Counted from the stretch's first letter, positions 1 through 12,567 are shown. The stretch: 64,000 bases of DNA from Streptomyces sp. CG 926 (GCF_003148825.1 NZ_QGGZ01000014.1:150980-214979), one strand, 5' to 3'. Notes: generated by a model not told the origin, from the letters alone. Numbers and translations are program-made.

Positions 1-3657
<3,657 letters not shown>

Positions 3658-3985
3658 CCGCCAACCTCACTCTAGACAACGACCGTGCCGGCGCACGGGA
3701 CAGGACGTGACAGGGGTGCGCACCGGATCCCTCGGCCCGGCCGGGGGATCCGGCGTAGATGCACGACCGGTGATGAAGGTTATCGCCGACGGACGCGGGC
3801 GCGATCACCCGGTCGACCCGTCGCCCGGGTCGATGGGTCACCCGGTCCCCCGGTCACGGTGTCCGATGGGGTCCCGGCGGACGAGGCCGGGACGGGGAGG
3901 AGGGCGATGCCGAGGGCGAGAGGGAGCGAGGACCGGGTGCGGTGCTGCCGGCACTCCGGTCAAGCCCCGCGGTCAGGCCCCGCGG
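3658..3985. other. Intergenic region, no gene seen
   Basis: This stretch separates the kinase start from the 3' end of the STAS gene. The short frames crossing it are Arg/Pro-rich and lack ribosome sites. It should contain the kinase promoter, but I see no clear -35/-10 pair. Confidence 0.5.
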
Positions 3986-4333
3986 TCACGACCCGCCGAC
4001 GGCGTCCTCGACGCTCGGGTGCACGGAGAGGACCGTATCGGCGCCCGTCAGGGCGAAGAGACGGCGGAGTTGCTCGCCGGGGGCGGCGATGCGCAGCGTG
4101 GTGAGGTGGTGCAGCCGCAGCAGCAGGTTCAGGAAGGAGGAGTCGCCGAAGGTGATGGAACCCGCGTCCAGGACCACCAGCCGGTGCCGATCCGCGGCGG
4201 AGGCGAGCGCCTCCTCGAGCGGGGCCAGCGTGTCCTGGTCCAACTCCCCGTGCGCCGCCACCACCCAGCCGGCCCCCGCCAGGTAGCTGTTCCCGACGAC
4301 GCCTTCCTGGTACGCGTCCCCTGCTCCGGCCAT
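3986..4333 (-). CDS. STAS-domain anti-sigma factor antagonist
   Basis: This 115-residue protein is a single STAS domain of the SpoIIAA/RsbV type. It shows the expected order of an N-terminal strand (WVVAAHGELD), the segment LVVLDAGSITFGDSSFLNLL with the conserved Asp-Ser-Ser where RsbW-type kinases phosphorylate, and a final helix. In partner switching, the unphosphorylated antagonist binds the anti-sigma kinase and frees the sigma factor. A GGGGAGG ribosome site lies 5-11 bases before the ATG. It faces away from the SigB-type sigma gene that starts at 4563, and it is a likely member of that module. The partner kinase cannot be told from sequence. Confidence 0.88.
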   Translation of the reverse strand: MAGAGDAYQEGVVGNSYLAGAGWVVAAHGELDQDTLAPLEEALASAADRHRLVVLDAGSITFGDSSFLNLLLRLHHLTTLRIAAPGEQLRRLFALTGADTVLSVHPSVEDAVGGS

Positions 4334-4562
4334 GTCCGCCTCCCCGGATCGTCACCATCGTCACCTGTACGGCTTCCGCAAGGGAGTATGCCTGTTCCTC
4401 GACCGGTCGAGGGCACCAAGGCCCGCGGCACACGCGCCCGGAGGCCGGCGCCACCTCATCGGCGGCCGCGCAAAAAAGTTTTTCGCTCAGAGCGTGTAAG
4501 AGATCGAAGTGGGGGCACAAGCGCCCGAGCAGCCGTCAGTCAATCGGGAGGGAACGGCCATC

Positions 4563-5498
4563 ATGTCTCGCTCGGCCACCGTCACAAGCCCCATTCGTGC
4601 AGCAGACGCGCACATGACGCCCGCTCCGCCCGCTGCGTCCGGCAGCGTGGAAGCCCCTCAGTGGGACGTGGAGCTGCCCGAGGTGAAGAACGCCCGGGAG
4701 ATGGCGCCTTCCGACGCGCGCCAGCTCTCGAAGCTCTTCTTCCTCAGGCTCGCCACCCTGGAGGAGGGCACGCGCGAGTACCAGTACGCCCGCAACACCC
4801 TGATCGAGATGAACCTGTCGCTCGTCCAGTTCGCCGCCCGGCGCTTCCGCGCCCGCGTGATGGGCGGCGGTCTGGACATGGACGACATCATCCAGGTGGG
4901 GACCATCGGTCTCATCAAGGCCATCGACCGCTACGAGCCCGAGCGTGAGGTCGAGTTCTCCACTCTCGCCCTCCCGTACATCACGGGCGAGATCAAGCGG
5001 TACTTCCGTGACACCACCTGGGCGGTGCACGTTCCGCGCCGGCTGCAGGAACGGCGTACGGAGCTGGCCAAGGCCCAGGAGGCACTGACCGACGTCCTCG
5101 GTCGGTCCCCCACGGTCAAGGAGGTCGCCCAGCACCTCGAACTGACCGAGGACGAGGTCATCGAAGGGCTGGTCGCCGCGAACGGCTACACGAGCGGTTC
5201 CCTGGACACCAGCGCCGAGGGCGACGAGCCGTCGACGTCGACGAGCCGGACGACCCGCCCGCTGGCGGACCGCCTCGGCGAGGTGGACCCCGCCATGGAG
5301 CTCTTCGAGGAGTTCCACACCCTCGCGCCGCTGCTGGAGCAGCTGGACGAGCGCGATCGGCGGATCCTGCGGCTGCGCTTCGCCGAGGACAAGACACAGG
5401 CGGAGATCGGTGCGGAACTCGGCATCTCGCAGATGCAGGTCTCGCGCCTGCTCTCCCGGACCCTGACCCGGCTGCGTGCCGGAATGCTCTCGGTGTAG
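4563..5498 (+). CDS. SigB/SigF-family RNA polymerase sigma factor
   Basis: This 311-residue protein has all sigma-70 parts of the SigB/SigF group: region 2 with NLSLVQFAARRF, MDDIIQVGTIGLIKAIDRYEP and STLALPYITGEIKRYF, region 3, and region 4 with a helix-turn-helix (TQAEIGAELGISQMQVSRLL). Such factors direct stress and differentiation promoters in Streptomyces. I chose the ATG at 4563 because a GGGAGGG site precedes it; the frame could extend to 4509. Downstream, STAS, MEDS-HATPase and RsbW-like genes follow in the same direction, which suggests post-translational control by partner switching. A second member of the family, with the same core motifs, is at 50914-51831. Confidence 0.95.
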   Translation: MSRSATVTSPIRAADAHMTPAPPAASGSVEAPQWDVELPEVKNAREMAPSDARQLSKLFFLRLATLEEGTREYQYARNTLIEMNLSLVQFAARRFRARVMGGGLDMDDIIQVGTIGLIKAIDRYEPEREVEFSTLALPYITGEIKRYFRDTTWAVHVPRRLQERRTELAKAQEALTDVLGRSPTVKEVAQHLELTEDEVIEGLVAANGYTSGSLDTSAEGDEPSTSTSRTTRPLADRLGEVDPAMELFEEFHTLAPLLEQLDERDRRILRLRFAEDKTQAEIGAELGISQMQVSRLLSRTLTRLRAGMLSV

Positions 5499-5507
5499 GC
5501 AGCGCGC

Positions 5508-5954
5508 ATGCCCTCACCACACCGGAACGACGGACCCGTCCCGCCCGTGCCGCCCATCGCGTCCGTCGGCGCGCAGGCGCTGTACGACGACGCGATGTGG
5601 GCGGACGCGGTCCTGCGGTGCGCGCACGTCCGGGCGGGTACGGTCGCGATGCTGACCGCCCAGCCGCTGCGCGACCGCCCCGGTGCGCTGCTCAGGGGCA
5701 GCTGCGACCTGGACACCCGGCAGATCCTGTGGGCGGCGCTCGGCGTCGTCATCCGGATACCCGGGCCGGTCGTCCACCTCGACCTGTCCGCCGTGGGCTT
5801 CCTCGACGCGGCCGCCGTCGCCGCCCTGGTGCGGGCCAACGCCACCGTCACCGGCCAGGGACGTCGCCTGCTGCTCCACCACCCGCCATACTCGCTCCGC
5901 AAGCTCGTGGAGTTGTTCCCGGACGAATGTGCCGCGCTGGAGGTCGCAGCATGA
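5508..5954 (+). CDS. STAS-domain protein, putative anti-sigma factor antagonist
   Basis: This 148-residue protein starts 9 bases after the sigma gene ends, so it is probably in the same transcript. After about 35 unstructured residues it carries a STAS fold: a strand (GALLRGSCDLDTRQIL), the core PVVHLDLSAVGFLDAAAVAALV and a C-terminal helix. The phospho-acceptor position is less clear than in the STAS gene at 3986: the loop reads VGFLDAAA, with Ala where Ser or Thr is expected. It may therefore bind its partner constitutively. Its stop codon overlaps the next start (ATGA), indicating translational coupling with the MEDS-HATPase gene, which is its likely partner. Confidence 0.82.
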   Translation: MPSPHRNDGPVPPVPPIASVGAQALYDDAMWADAVLRCAHVRAGTVAMLTAQPLRDRPGALLRGSCDLDTRQILWAALGVVIRIPGPVVHLDLSAVGFLDAAAVAALVRANATVTGQGRRLLLHHPPYSLRKLVELFPDECAALEVAA

Positions 5955-6925
5955 TCAATCTTTCTGCGTCCGGCGCCTCCGAGGCCTTCGTCCACCCCGC
6001 CCTCTTCTACCGGGGGCAGGCGGACTACCTGGCAGGGGTGGGAGGGTTCGTACGTACCGCCCTCGCGGCCGACGAGCCGGTGCTCGTGGCCGTACCCGGT
6101 CCGCGGCTGGATGCCCTGCGCGAGGACCTCGGCGCGGGCACGACCGGGGTCACTTGGACGGACATGACGCAGCTGGGTCGCAATCCCGGCCGCATCCTGG
6201 CCGCCCTGCAGGACTTCGCCGACCGGCACGCCGGCCGGGCGGCCCGGATCGTAGGCGAGCCGATCTGGCCCGGCCGCTCACGGGCCGAGGTACGGGAGGC
6301 CACGCGGCACGAGGCGCTCATCAACACCGCCTTCGCCGGCCGGCCGGCCACCGTGCTGTGCCCGTACGACGTCCTCGGCCTGCCGGCGGCCGTGGTGTCC
6401 GATGCCCGGCGTACGCATCCCACGCTGCTGGAGGACGACAAGTCCCTGCTCAGCCCGGAGTACGCGGACGCCTCGGCGGTGTGCGCCGACTGCGACGACC
6501 CGCTACCCGACCCCGACGGCGGTACGCCCTGGCTCTCCTACACCCACGGCGAGCTGGGCGAGGTGCGCGCGTTCGTCGAGGCCTGGTCCCACGGCACGGA
6601 CCTGGGCGCGGCACGGCGCGGCGACCTCCTCCTGGCGGTCAGCGAGGCCGCCGCCAACTCCCTGGCCCACGGGGGCGGGAGCGGCGCGCTCCGGCTGTGG
6701 AGCACCGCCGAGGCCGGTGCCGGTGCCGGTACGGGTGCCGGTGTCGTCGCGGAGATCCGCGACGGCGGTCACCTCGCCGACCCGCTGGCGGGGCGCCGGC
6801 GCCCCGCGCTGGCCTCGGTCGACGGCGGGCGCGGCCTGTGGATGATCCACCAGCTGTGCGATCTGGTGGAGATCCGGGCCTCGGACAGCGGCCTCACGCT
6901 GAGACTGCACATGACAGCCTCCTGA
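5951..6925 (+). CDS. MEDS-domain and HATPase (RsbW-like) regulator
   Basis: The 324-residue product combines an N-terminal MEDS sensory domain (residues 15-180; HPALFYRGQADYLAGV, then VPGPRLDAL and EPIWPGRS) with a C-terminal GHKL ATPase domain of the anti-sigma kinase type. The N-box reads LAVSEAAANSLAHGG, followed by IRDGGHL and GGRGLWMIHQLCD. A short cluster (CADCDDP) joins the domains and could bind a metal, though that is uncertain. Such proteins are thought to phosphorylate STAS antagonists or bind sigma factors in response to a ligand at the MEDS domain. The start overlaps the STAS stop by four bases. A Gly/Ala-rich insert (GAGAGTGAG) lies inside the ATPase domain. Confidence 0.88.
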   Translation: MINLSASGASEAFVHPALFYRGQADYLAGVGGFVRTALAADEPVLVAVPGPRLDALREDLGAGTTGVTWTDMTQLGRNPGRILAALQDFADRHAGRAARIVGEPIWPGRSRAEVREATRHEALINTAFAGRPATVLCPYDVLGLPAAVVSDARRTHPTLLEDDKSLLSPEYADASAVCADCDDPLPDPDGGTPWLSYTHGELGEVRAFVEAWSHGTDLGAARRGDLLLAVSEAAANSLAHGGGSGALRLWSTAEAGAGAGTGAGVVAEIRDGGHLADPLAGRRRPALASVDGGRGLWMIHQLCDLVEIRASDSGLTLRLHMTAS

Positions 6926-7047
6926 GCGACCGGCGTCCCCTTAGACTGTCACTCGCACGCTCGGATCGGATGTCCTCGGCCCCACGGGGCGGCCTGTTCG
7001 TTCCCGCGAACAGAGACCAATATCAATGGTGGGGGTGAGAGACCACA

Positions 7048-7512
7048 GTGGAAACGATCGGGCCGGAAGCCGGCGATCGTAGGCCTGCCGGGCTGTCCGT
7101 CGCCGGGCAGCGCCGTCGGCTCGCCCTGGCCGGCGTACGCGGACCCGTGGCCAAGGGCCGCGACTTCGCACGCCAGGCCCTGCTCGACTGGGGCTGGAGC
7201 GGGACCGAAACCTCCGAAGACGCCCTGCTGCTCGTGTCCGAGCTGCTGACCAATGCGACCCTGCACGCGGGTGGTTGCGTCGAGCTCGCACTCTCGGCCG
7301 GTGAGGTCCTGCGGGTCGAGGTCTTCGACGGCACGACGACACCGCCCCGGAAGCACCCGTCGCCGCAGCGTGGGCTTCCCGGCGGCCACGGCCTCTACAT
7401 CGTGGAACGCGTCTCCGACCGCTGGGGCACGCACACCCACGAGAACGGCAAGGCCGTCTGGGCCGAGATCGAGGCATCGCGGCTGACGTCGGGCAGGTCC
7501 ACGGGCCTGTGA
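7048..7512 (+). CDS. RsbW-like ATP-binding anti-sigma kinase
   Basis: This 154-residue single-domain GHKL ATPase starts at a GTG behind GGGGGTGAG. The N-box is LLVSELLTNATLHAGG, the G1 region is VEVFDGTT and the G2 box is GGHGLYIVERVSDRWG. Short HATPase proteins of this type are abundant in Streptomyces and act as anti-sigma or switch kinases. It lies 122 bases after the MEDS gene in the same direction and may belong to the same module or have its own promoter. The gene at 50328 is a paralogue with the same order of motifs and the same N-terminal pattern RRLAL...GRxFxRxAL. Confidence 0.88.
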   Translation: METIGPEAGDRRPAGLSVAGQRRRLALAGVRGPVAKGRDFARQALLDWGWSGTETSEDALLLVSELLTNATLHAGGCVELALSAGEVLRVEVFDGTTTPPRKHPSPQRGLPGGHGLYIVERVSDRWGTHTHENGKAVWAEIEASRLTSGRSTGL

Positions 7513-7619
7513 CCGGGCCGGGCCGCCTCGCGCCCGCGCCCCGGTCGTCCCTCGTACGCGTGCCTGTGCCTGTGCCTGTACGGGAGCTTCGTTCGGCGCG
7601 GCGGGGGCAGGCGCGCGGT

Positions 7620-7742
7620 ATGACATCTCACGCGCACGACTCCCTGGCCATGACCCCGGCGCCCGGCCCGGCCTGGCTCCATCTGGCCGTCATCGCGTTC
7701 GCTCTCCTCGTCCTGCTCCACAGCCTGGCCCGGCACCGCTGA
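7620..7742 (+). CDS. Possible 40-residue single-pass membrane peptide
   Basis: An ATG at 7620 opens 40 codons. The product has one clear hydrophobic stretch (WLHLAVIAFALLVLLHSLA) and a short basic tail, which is the look of a small membrane peptide. The upstream GCGGGGGCAGG could serve as a weak ribosome site. It follows the RsbW-like gene by about 110 bases. I do not recognise a family, and the frame could be fortuitous. Confidence 0.35.
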   Translation: MTSHAHDSLAMTPAPGPAWLHLAVIAFALLVLLHSLARHR

Positions 7743-8138
7743 AGCGTGTCTCTTCGCTCGGCCGGGATCTCGTGCCGACGATCTGCTCGACGATCCTGAA
7801 CGCCTCCCTGCCCATGGGACAGGTCGAACCCGTCGTCGTCGATCCGACGGACGGATCCAGGAGAAGCACTCCAGGCTGTCGGGCGGGCCTGGCTGCGGCA
7901 CGACAGGACACGACACGACACGACACCCACACTACGAATTACTTTGCTTCGGGCTGTTTGAGCCTTCGATTCGGGGCCAGACGCGTGAGTGTCGGCGAGT
8001 CGCCGTTTCGAGCGGGGCGGCGACTCGCCGAGATCCGTGGCCGCACGCCGGTGTCCCGTCCCCCCGGGCTCCGCGTGCGGCCGCGGTCCTGCGTGTGCTG
8101 ACCCCGCCCCCGAAGGGCCCGGCGTTCACGCGACGGGG
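7743..8138. repeat. Intergenic stretch with a CGACA pentamer repeat
   Basis: No convincing gene lies here. At 7901-7925 the pentamer cgaca is repeated five times, with one unit changed to ggaca. An AT-richer patch follows (about 7926-7975), which is unusual for this GC-rich DNA and may carry a promoter or a remnant. The region lies between a forward gene and the 3' end of the reverse gene at 8139. Confidence 0.5.
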
Positions 8139-8687
8139 TCAGGCCGGCTTCCCGGGGTCGATGTCCTTGACATCGTCGTACCGCAGCAGCGCGGGCGCGG
8201 TCCGCACCGGTGGGGAGACCTCGGTGGGCGACAGCAGGAAGCCCACGTGGTCGCCTCCGTCGATCCGGGTCTCGATCCGGCCGACGAACCACGCACGCGC
8301 TCCGGTCAGCAGCGGACTGCCGTCGGCGCTGGGCCGCCAGTCGACCTGTGCGAACTTGTCCACCTCGTCGCCGGTCTCGCCACCGAACAGTTCGGCCGGC
8401 CCACACCGGTCGCGATCCAGCACGTGCACCGCGAGGTGCGAGGCGCCGCGGGCCACACGGTAGGTGTGGTTGCGCACGGACAGCCACACCACGAAACGCG
8501 GTGGCCTGATCGAACACTGCGAGGCGAAGCCGACGAGACAACCCGACCGCTCGCCCGCGGCCGCCACGGTGACCACGTACATGGGACCGTTCAGGATTTC
8601 GGCGAACGCGTCCAGTTCCGTCTCCGGCACGACCCCACCTTCCACCCGCTCCCACCTCGTCGTCCGCTGGGCGGGTACCCCGGTCAT
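8139..8687 (-). CDS. Flavin reductase-like (FMN-binding split-barrel) protein
   Basis: The 182-residue product matches the flavin reductase-like domain: an N-terminal helix, then MYVVTVAAAGERSGCLVGFASQCS, the part that lines the flavin site, PPRFVVWLSVRNHTYRVA, and HLAVHVLDRDR with a following LFGGETGDEVDKF motif. Members bind FMN or FAD non-covalently and reduce it with NAD(P)H, often to supply a monooxygenase. I placed the start at the ATG at 8687, with GAGGTG about 11 bases upstream. No monooxygenase lies beside it, so its partner is unknown. Confidence 0.85.
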   Translation of the reverse strand: MTGVPAQRTTRWERVEGGVVPETELDAFAEILNGPMYVVTVAAAGERSGCLVGFASQCSIRPPRFVVWLSVRNHTYRVARGASHLAVHVLDRDRCGPAELFGGETGDEVDKFAQVDWRPSADGSPLLTGARAWFVGRIETRIDGGDHVGFLLSPTEVSPPVRTAPALLRYDDVKDIDPGKPA

Positions 8688-8858
8688 CGGCGTCGAAGCA
8701 CCTCGGCATGAGGCGGACAGGTGGTGACACGAGGCGGACCGGCGCGGCGCATGCACCGCCCGGGGTCGGGTAGCCGGGCCCTGAAGGGTCCTGACGGCGG
8801 TTACCGGCATCGCGGGATGCGGGGCGGGGCCGCCGACGACGACACCGAAGGGATACAC

Positions 8859-9308
8859 ATGTCGCACGTCGAGGAATACGTCGAGGTCAACGTTCCGGTG
8901 CGGACGGCCTACAACCAGTGGACGCAGTTCGAGGAGTTCCCCATCTTCATGGAGGGGGTCGAACGGATCCATCAGCGCACGGACACCCTCACCCACTGGG
9001 TGACGAACGTGAACGGTGTGCAGCGTGAGTTCGACGCGCAGATCACCGAGCAGCTCCCGGACCGCCGCGTCGCGTGGATGACGGTGGACGGGGAGGCGCG
9101 CCAGGCCGGACTGGTGACCTTCCAGCCGATCGACGCGACCACCACCAAGGTCGTGCTGCACATGAACTGGGTGCCGGACGGGCTGGCCGAAAGCGCCGCC
9201 GACAAGCTCGGCTTCGTCAAGCGGCAGGTGGCCGGCGATCTGAAGCGGTTCAAGCTGTATATCGAGTCCCGTGGAAGCGAGACGGGCGCCTGGCGGGGCG
9301 AGGTCTGA
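8859..9308 (+). CDS. SRPBCC (START-like) family protein
   Basis: A GAAGGGA site precedes the ATG at 8859. The 149-residue product reads as a polyketide cyclase/dehydrase-type START domain: VEVNVPVRTAYNQWTQFEEF at the N-terminus, FPIFMEGVERIH, and a C-terminal helix (GDLKRFKLYIESR). This subgroup is common in actinobacteria beside stress and membrane genes and probably binds a small hydrophobic ligand. No catalytic residues can be assigned. The DUF1206 gene begins five bases later, so the two genes are probably co-transcribed. Confidence 0.85.
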   Translation: MSHVEEYVEVNVPVRTAYNQWTQFEEFPIFMEGVERIHQRTDTLTHWVTNVNGVQREFDAQITEQLPDRRVAWMTVDGEARQAGLVTFQPIDATTTKVVLHMNWVPDGLAESAADKLGFVKRQVAGDLKRFKLYIESRGSETGAWRGEV

Positions 9309-9313
9309 CCGCG

Positions 9314-10138
9314 ATGGTCGAGGGTCGCGCGAGTAGAGGCGTCCGGGCCGCGTCCCGCGGTGGCGGGGCCCGAGAGGTCACGGCGCGCTGCGGGCTACTG
9401 GCCCGCGGCGTGCTGTACGCGCTGATCGGGCTGCTGGCCCTGCGCGTGGCCTTCGGTGATTCCGGGGGCAAGGAGGCCGACCGTCAGGGCGCCCTCCAGG
9501 AGCTGATGGGAAAGCCCTTCGGTCACGTCCTCGTCTGGGCGGTGGGCATCGGGCTCGTCGGCATGATGCTGTGGCGCCTGTCGGAGGCGGTGTTCGGCGC
9601 TGCCGGACCCGACGGCGGTAAGCCGATGAAGCGGCTGGCCTCGGCGGGCCGGACGGTCTTCTACGCGGCGGTCGCCTTCTCCGTCCTGTCGTTCGCGACG
9701 GGCGGGGGCGGCCGCTCCGGAGATCAGCAGTCCCGCGATCTGACGGCCCGGGCGATGGAGCTGCCCGCCGGCCGGTGGCTGGTGGGTGCGGCCGGGATCG
9801 GGATCGCCGTCGCGGGCGTGGTCATCGCGGTGCAGGCGGCGCGCCGCAGCTTCCGCAAGCATCTCGCCATGGGCGGGGTCTCGGCGCGGTGGCGCAAGGC
9901 CGTCGATGTCCTCGGGGTGGGTGGCGGCCTGGCCCGGGGCGCCCTGTTCGCGGCGGCCGGCGGCTTCGTCGTGTACGCGGCTGTGCGCTACGACCCCGCG
10001 CAGGCGAAGGGCATGGACGACACCCTGAGGTCGTTCACCCTGACGCCTGCGGGACCGTGGCTGCTGGTCGCGGTCGCCCTCGGGCTGATGCTCTTCGGGG
10101 CGTTCTCCTGGGCCATGGCCCGGTGGCGCGAGGTCTGA
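9314..10138 (+). CDS. DUF1206 integral membrane protein
   Basis: The 274-residue product has six hydrophobic segments arranged as three similar pairs, each with a small Arg-Gly motif near its start (for example CGLLARGVLYALIGLLALR and GGLARGALFAAAGGFVVY). This internal triplication is the hallmark of DUF1206 proteins, whose function is unknown. The ATG at 9314 lies five bases after the SRPBCC stop with no separate strong ribosome site, which suggests translational coupling. A loop from about residue 120 to 150 is Gly/Ser-rich. Confidence 0.85.
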   Translation: MVEGRASRGVRAASRGGGAREVTARCGLLARGVLYALIGLLALRVAFGDSGGKEADRQGALQELMGKPFGHVLVWAVGIGLVGMMLWRLSEAVFGAAGPDGGKPMKRLASAGRTVFYAAVAFSVLSFATGGGGRSGDQQSRDLTARAMELPAGRWLVGAAGIGIAVAGVVIAVQAARRSFRKHLAMGGVSARWRKAVDVLGVGGGLARGALFAAAGGFVVYAAVRYDPAQAKGMDDTLRSFTLTPAGPWLLVAVALGLMLFGAFSWAMARWREV

Positions 10139-10181
10139 TCCGGGCCGGCGGCGGGGCCGCCGCCGCCCCGCTCCTCGGGGT

Positions 10182-10832
10182 TCAGCGGTGCCACCAGTGC
10201 CTGCGGCGGGGGTGTACGGCCCGCCCCAGCCGCAGGCCGATGAACAGGTACCCGAGGAGCGCTCCGGACGTGTTGAGGATGACGTCGTCGATGTCGAAGA
10301 CGCGTCCGGTGACCAAGGCGCCCTGGGTGAGCTCCACCAGTGTCATCAGGGCGACGGTCACCACGGCGACCCGCAACAGACCCCGGGCCGGCGGCAGCAG
10401 GACCGGCAGGAGCACCCCGAACGGCACGCCCATCAGCAGGTTTCCGCCCAGCTGTCGCACCGCCTCGATCGTCGAGGTCCCGTCCAGATAGGCGCTGATC
10501 GAATGGCCGGGTCGGACATTGCTGTGGACGAGGGCCGCCGAGGCGGCGGACGGTTCCAGTGTCAGCCGGGCCAGGACCACACCGAACAGGACGGTCCCGA
10601 CGAAGGCGATCACCATGGCGAGCGCCCGGACGACCGGATGTACCGGAGGTCGTCGCCTGCTGCCGGCCGCCACGGCCGTGCCCTCGGATCCCGCGGTCTT
10701 CTCGGCTTTCTCCGCCTTCTCGACCCTCTCGGGCGGCTCAACCCTCTCGAGCCTCGCGACTCTCTCCGGCTTCACGGTCTTCTCGTTGTCGTCGGACACC
10801 TCACGACGCCGCAGCGCTTGCCTCCATGTCAT
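10182..10832 (-). CDS. VanZ-family membrane protein
   Basis: The C-terminal two thirds (residues about 85-200) show the VanZ-like fold: hydrophobic segments including GGNLLMGVPFGVLLPVLLP, then TVALMTLVELTQGALVTGR and the conserved VFDIDDVILNTSGALLGYL. VanZ relatives include a teicoplanin resistance factor, but most actinobacterial copies are uncharacterised. The first 60 residues are cytosolic and highly charged, with Arg-Val-Glu and Lys-Ala-Glu repeats. I took the ATG at 10832; a GTG at 10799 would remove 11 residues. Confidence 0.82.
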   Translation of the reverse strand: MTWRQALRRREVSDDNEKTVKPERVARLERVEPPERVEKAEKAEKTAGSEGTAVAAGSRRRPPVHPVVRALAMVIAFVGTVLFGVVLARLTLEPSAASAALVHSNVRPGHSISAYLDGTSTIEAVRQLGGNLLMGVPFGVLLPVLLPPARGLLRVAVVTVALMTLVELTQGALVTGRVFDIDDVILNTSGALLGYLFIGLRLGRAVHPRRRHWWHR

Positions 10833-11051
10833 GCGGGCGCGCTTACCCTGCCGACGGCCGTGTACGCGTGCTCCGCTGACGGTCCGCCATGGCAGCCCGA
10901 CCGCCGGTGACGTCCGTGCGCGGGCGCCTGCGCACGCGCGCAACGGCCCGGCGAACACAGGGCGGCGTCACGGTACGAAGGCCCTGGACGGTCGGAGCCG
11001 GCTGAGCGGCGCGCCGAGCGGCGAACAGCGAGCGGAGAGCGGCGAGCGGCC

Positions 11052-12191
11052 TCAGAAGGCCGGTGCGGCCGTGGTGGTGTCCGCGCAGGCAAGGACCATG
11101 GCTGCGAGATCGCCCCGCTCGCCCAGCAACGCACGCTGGACGCGGGCTCCGTTGCCCCGTTCCAAAAGGTTCGCGATCTCCGCACTCACCCGCTTCTCGT
11201 CGCCGTGATCGACGAGCGCTTGGCGCACGTGCTCATGGAGGGCCTGCACGGCGGCGACGGGAGCGGTCTCGCGCATCGTCAGGGGATGCAGCAGAGGCCC
11301 GTCCAGTCCTGACTTCCCGGCCCGCCAGCCGGCCAGCCGCAGCAGCCCCGTATCGACCCGCGCCGGCGGCTCCCCGGCCCGCCAGGCGCGGGCAGCCGTT
11401 TCGACCAGCGCACGGACGAGAGCGGCCATGAGCACCGTGGTCCCGGCCTGCAGGCACACGTCCGCGACCCGGATCTCCACCGTGGGATAGGCGGCCGACA
11501 GGCGGGCGTCGAAGTAGATCATTCTTTCGTCGTGCAGCACTCCGGTGTCCACCATCGCGCGAACCTGCTCGTGGTAGCGGTCGGCGGACCCGAAGGCGTC
11601 CACCGGCCCGGCCGAGGGCAAGCGGTTCCACACCCGGCTCCGGTAGCTTCCGTACCCGCTGTCCGTACCCTGCCAGAACGGAGAGTTCGCGCTCATCGCG
11701 ATCAGTACGGCGAGCCAGGGGCGGATCCGGTCCAGGACGGCCACCCCCTCCTCGTCCGACTCGACCGAGACGTGGACATGGCATCCGCAGGTCAGCTGCT
11801 CCTGCGCGGTCAGACCGAACTGCTCGGCGATCCATTCGTACCGCGGTCCGGCGCTGCGCGAGGGCCGTACGTGCAGGGGCGAGGTACCGAGGGCCGCCAC
11901 ACGGGCTCCGGCGGCCGCGGCGTGCCGCGCCGCCTCCGTACGCCACCGGACGATCTCCTCCTGGAGCTCGCCCATCTCCGTCACCGGCTTGGTGCCGAAC
12001 TCCACCTGCTCCCTCTGGAGCTCTTTCTCGAAGACGTGCTCCTTCACTCCCCCGCCCTTGGAGCACTCCCCTGTGCAGTGGTCCGCCGCCGCCAGGACCG
12101 CACCCGACACGGCGAGCGGCTCACCGGTGTCGGCGTCCACCAGGAACAGCTCTTCCTCCACGCCCACGCTTCGCATTCCGCCGCCGCCCAT
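11052..12191 (-). CDS. Carboxylate-amine ligase, YbdK/GCS2 family
   Basis: This 379-residue protein is a full-length member of the glutamate-cysteine ligase 2 (YbdK) family. It shows the N-terminal VGVEEELFLVD, the metal/substrate segment EQVEFGTKP, the CGCHVHV motif and YPTVEIRVADVC near the C-terminal third. Family members make weak gamma-glutamyl-cysteine-type amide bonds using ATP, and the true substrate is usually unknown. Streptomyces use mycothiol rather than glutathione, so a role in glutathione synthesis should not be assumed. A second ATG at 12176 is an alternative start. It is a single gene facing away from its right-hand neighbours. Confidence 0.9.
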   Translation of the reverse strand: MGGGGMRSVGVEEELFLVDADTGEPLAVSGAVLAAADHCTGECSKGGGVKEHVFEKELQREQVEFGTKPVTEMGELQEEIVRWRTEAARHAAAAGARVAALGTSPLHVRPSRSAGPRYEWIAEQFGLTAQEQLTCGCHVHVSVESDEEGVAVLDRIRPWLAVLIAMSANSPFWQGTDSGYGSYRSRVWNRLPSAGPVDAFGSADRYHEQVRAMVDTGVLHDERMIYFDARLSAAYPTVEIRVADVCLQAGTTVLMAALVRALVETAARAWRAGEPPARVDTGLLRLAGWRAGKSGLDGPLLHPLTMRETAPVAAVQALHEHVRQALVDHGDEKRVSAEIANLLERGNGARVQRALLGERGDLAAMVLACADTTTAAPAF

Positions 12192-12393
12192 CGCTCCCGG
12201 GTTCAGATCGATACAGGTGGCCGCGTTCGCGGTGAGCGCCCCGATGCCGCGCGCACCCGCGGAAACCTTGCCGTCTCACGTTCACATGTATCGCGGCTCC
12301 GTGCATCCGCCACCACGGAGGACGCCGCCGTTCATACGCCGAGGTCCCGCGCCCTGGGTGGGTGCGGGACCTCGGCGGAAATGCCGGTGCGCG

Positions 12394-12567
12394 TCAGCGC
12401 TTGAAGACATCCTTCATCTTCTCCTTGGCCTGGCGGGCGTCACCCTTGGCCTTCTCGGCCCGGCCCTCCGCGGTCAGGCTCTCGTTGCCCACCGCGCGAC
12501 CTGCTGTCTCCTTGAGCTTTCCCTTGGCCTGCTCGGCCTTGGCGCGGCCCTTCTCCTTGTCCGACAC
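12394..12567 (-). CDS. CsbD-like stress protein
   Basis: This short gene starts at a GTG (12567) with AAGGAG 11 bases upstream and encodes 57 residues. The product is Lys/Glu/Ala-rich, with the CsbD pattern KGKLKETAGRAVGNESLTAEGRAEK and no hydrophobic core. In Bacillus, csbD is a SigB-dependent general stress gene; its molecular function is unknown. Its place between two SigB-type modules and beside the DUF6131 and PRC-barrel genes fits a stress role, but I could not identify a SigB-type promoter with confidence. Confidence 0.85.
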   Translation of the reverse strand: MSDKEKGRAKAEQAKGKLKETAGRAVGNESLTAEGRAEKAKGDARQAKEKMKDVFKR

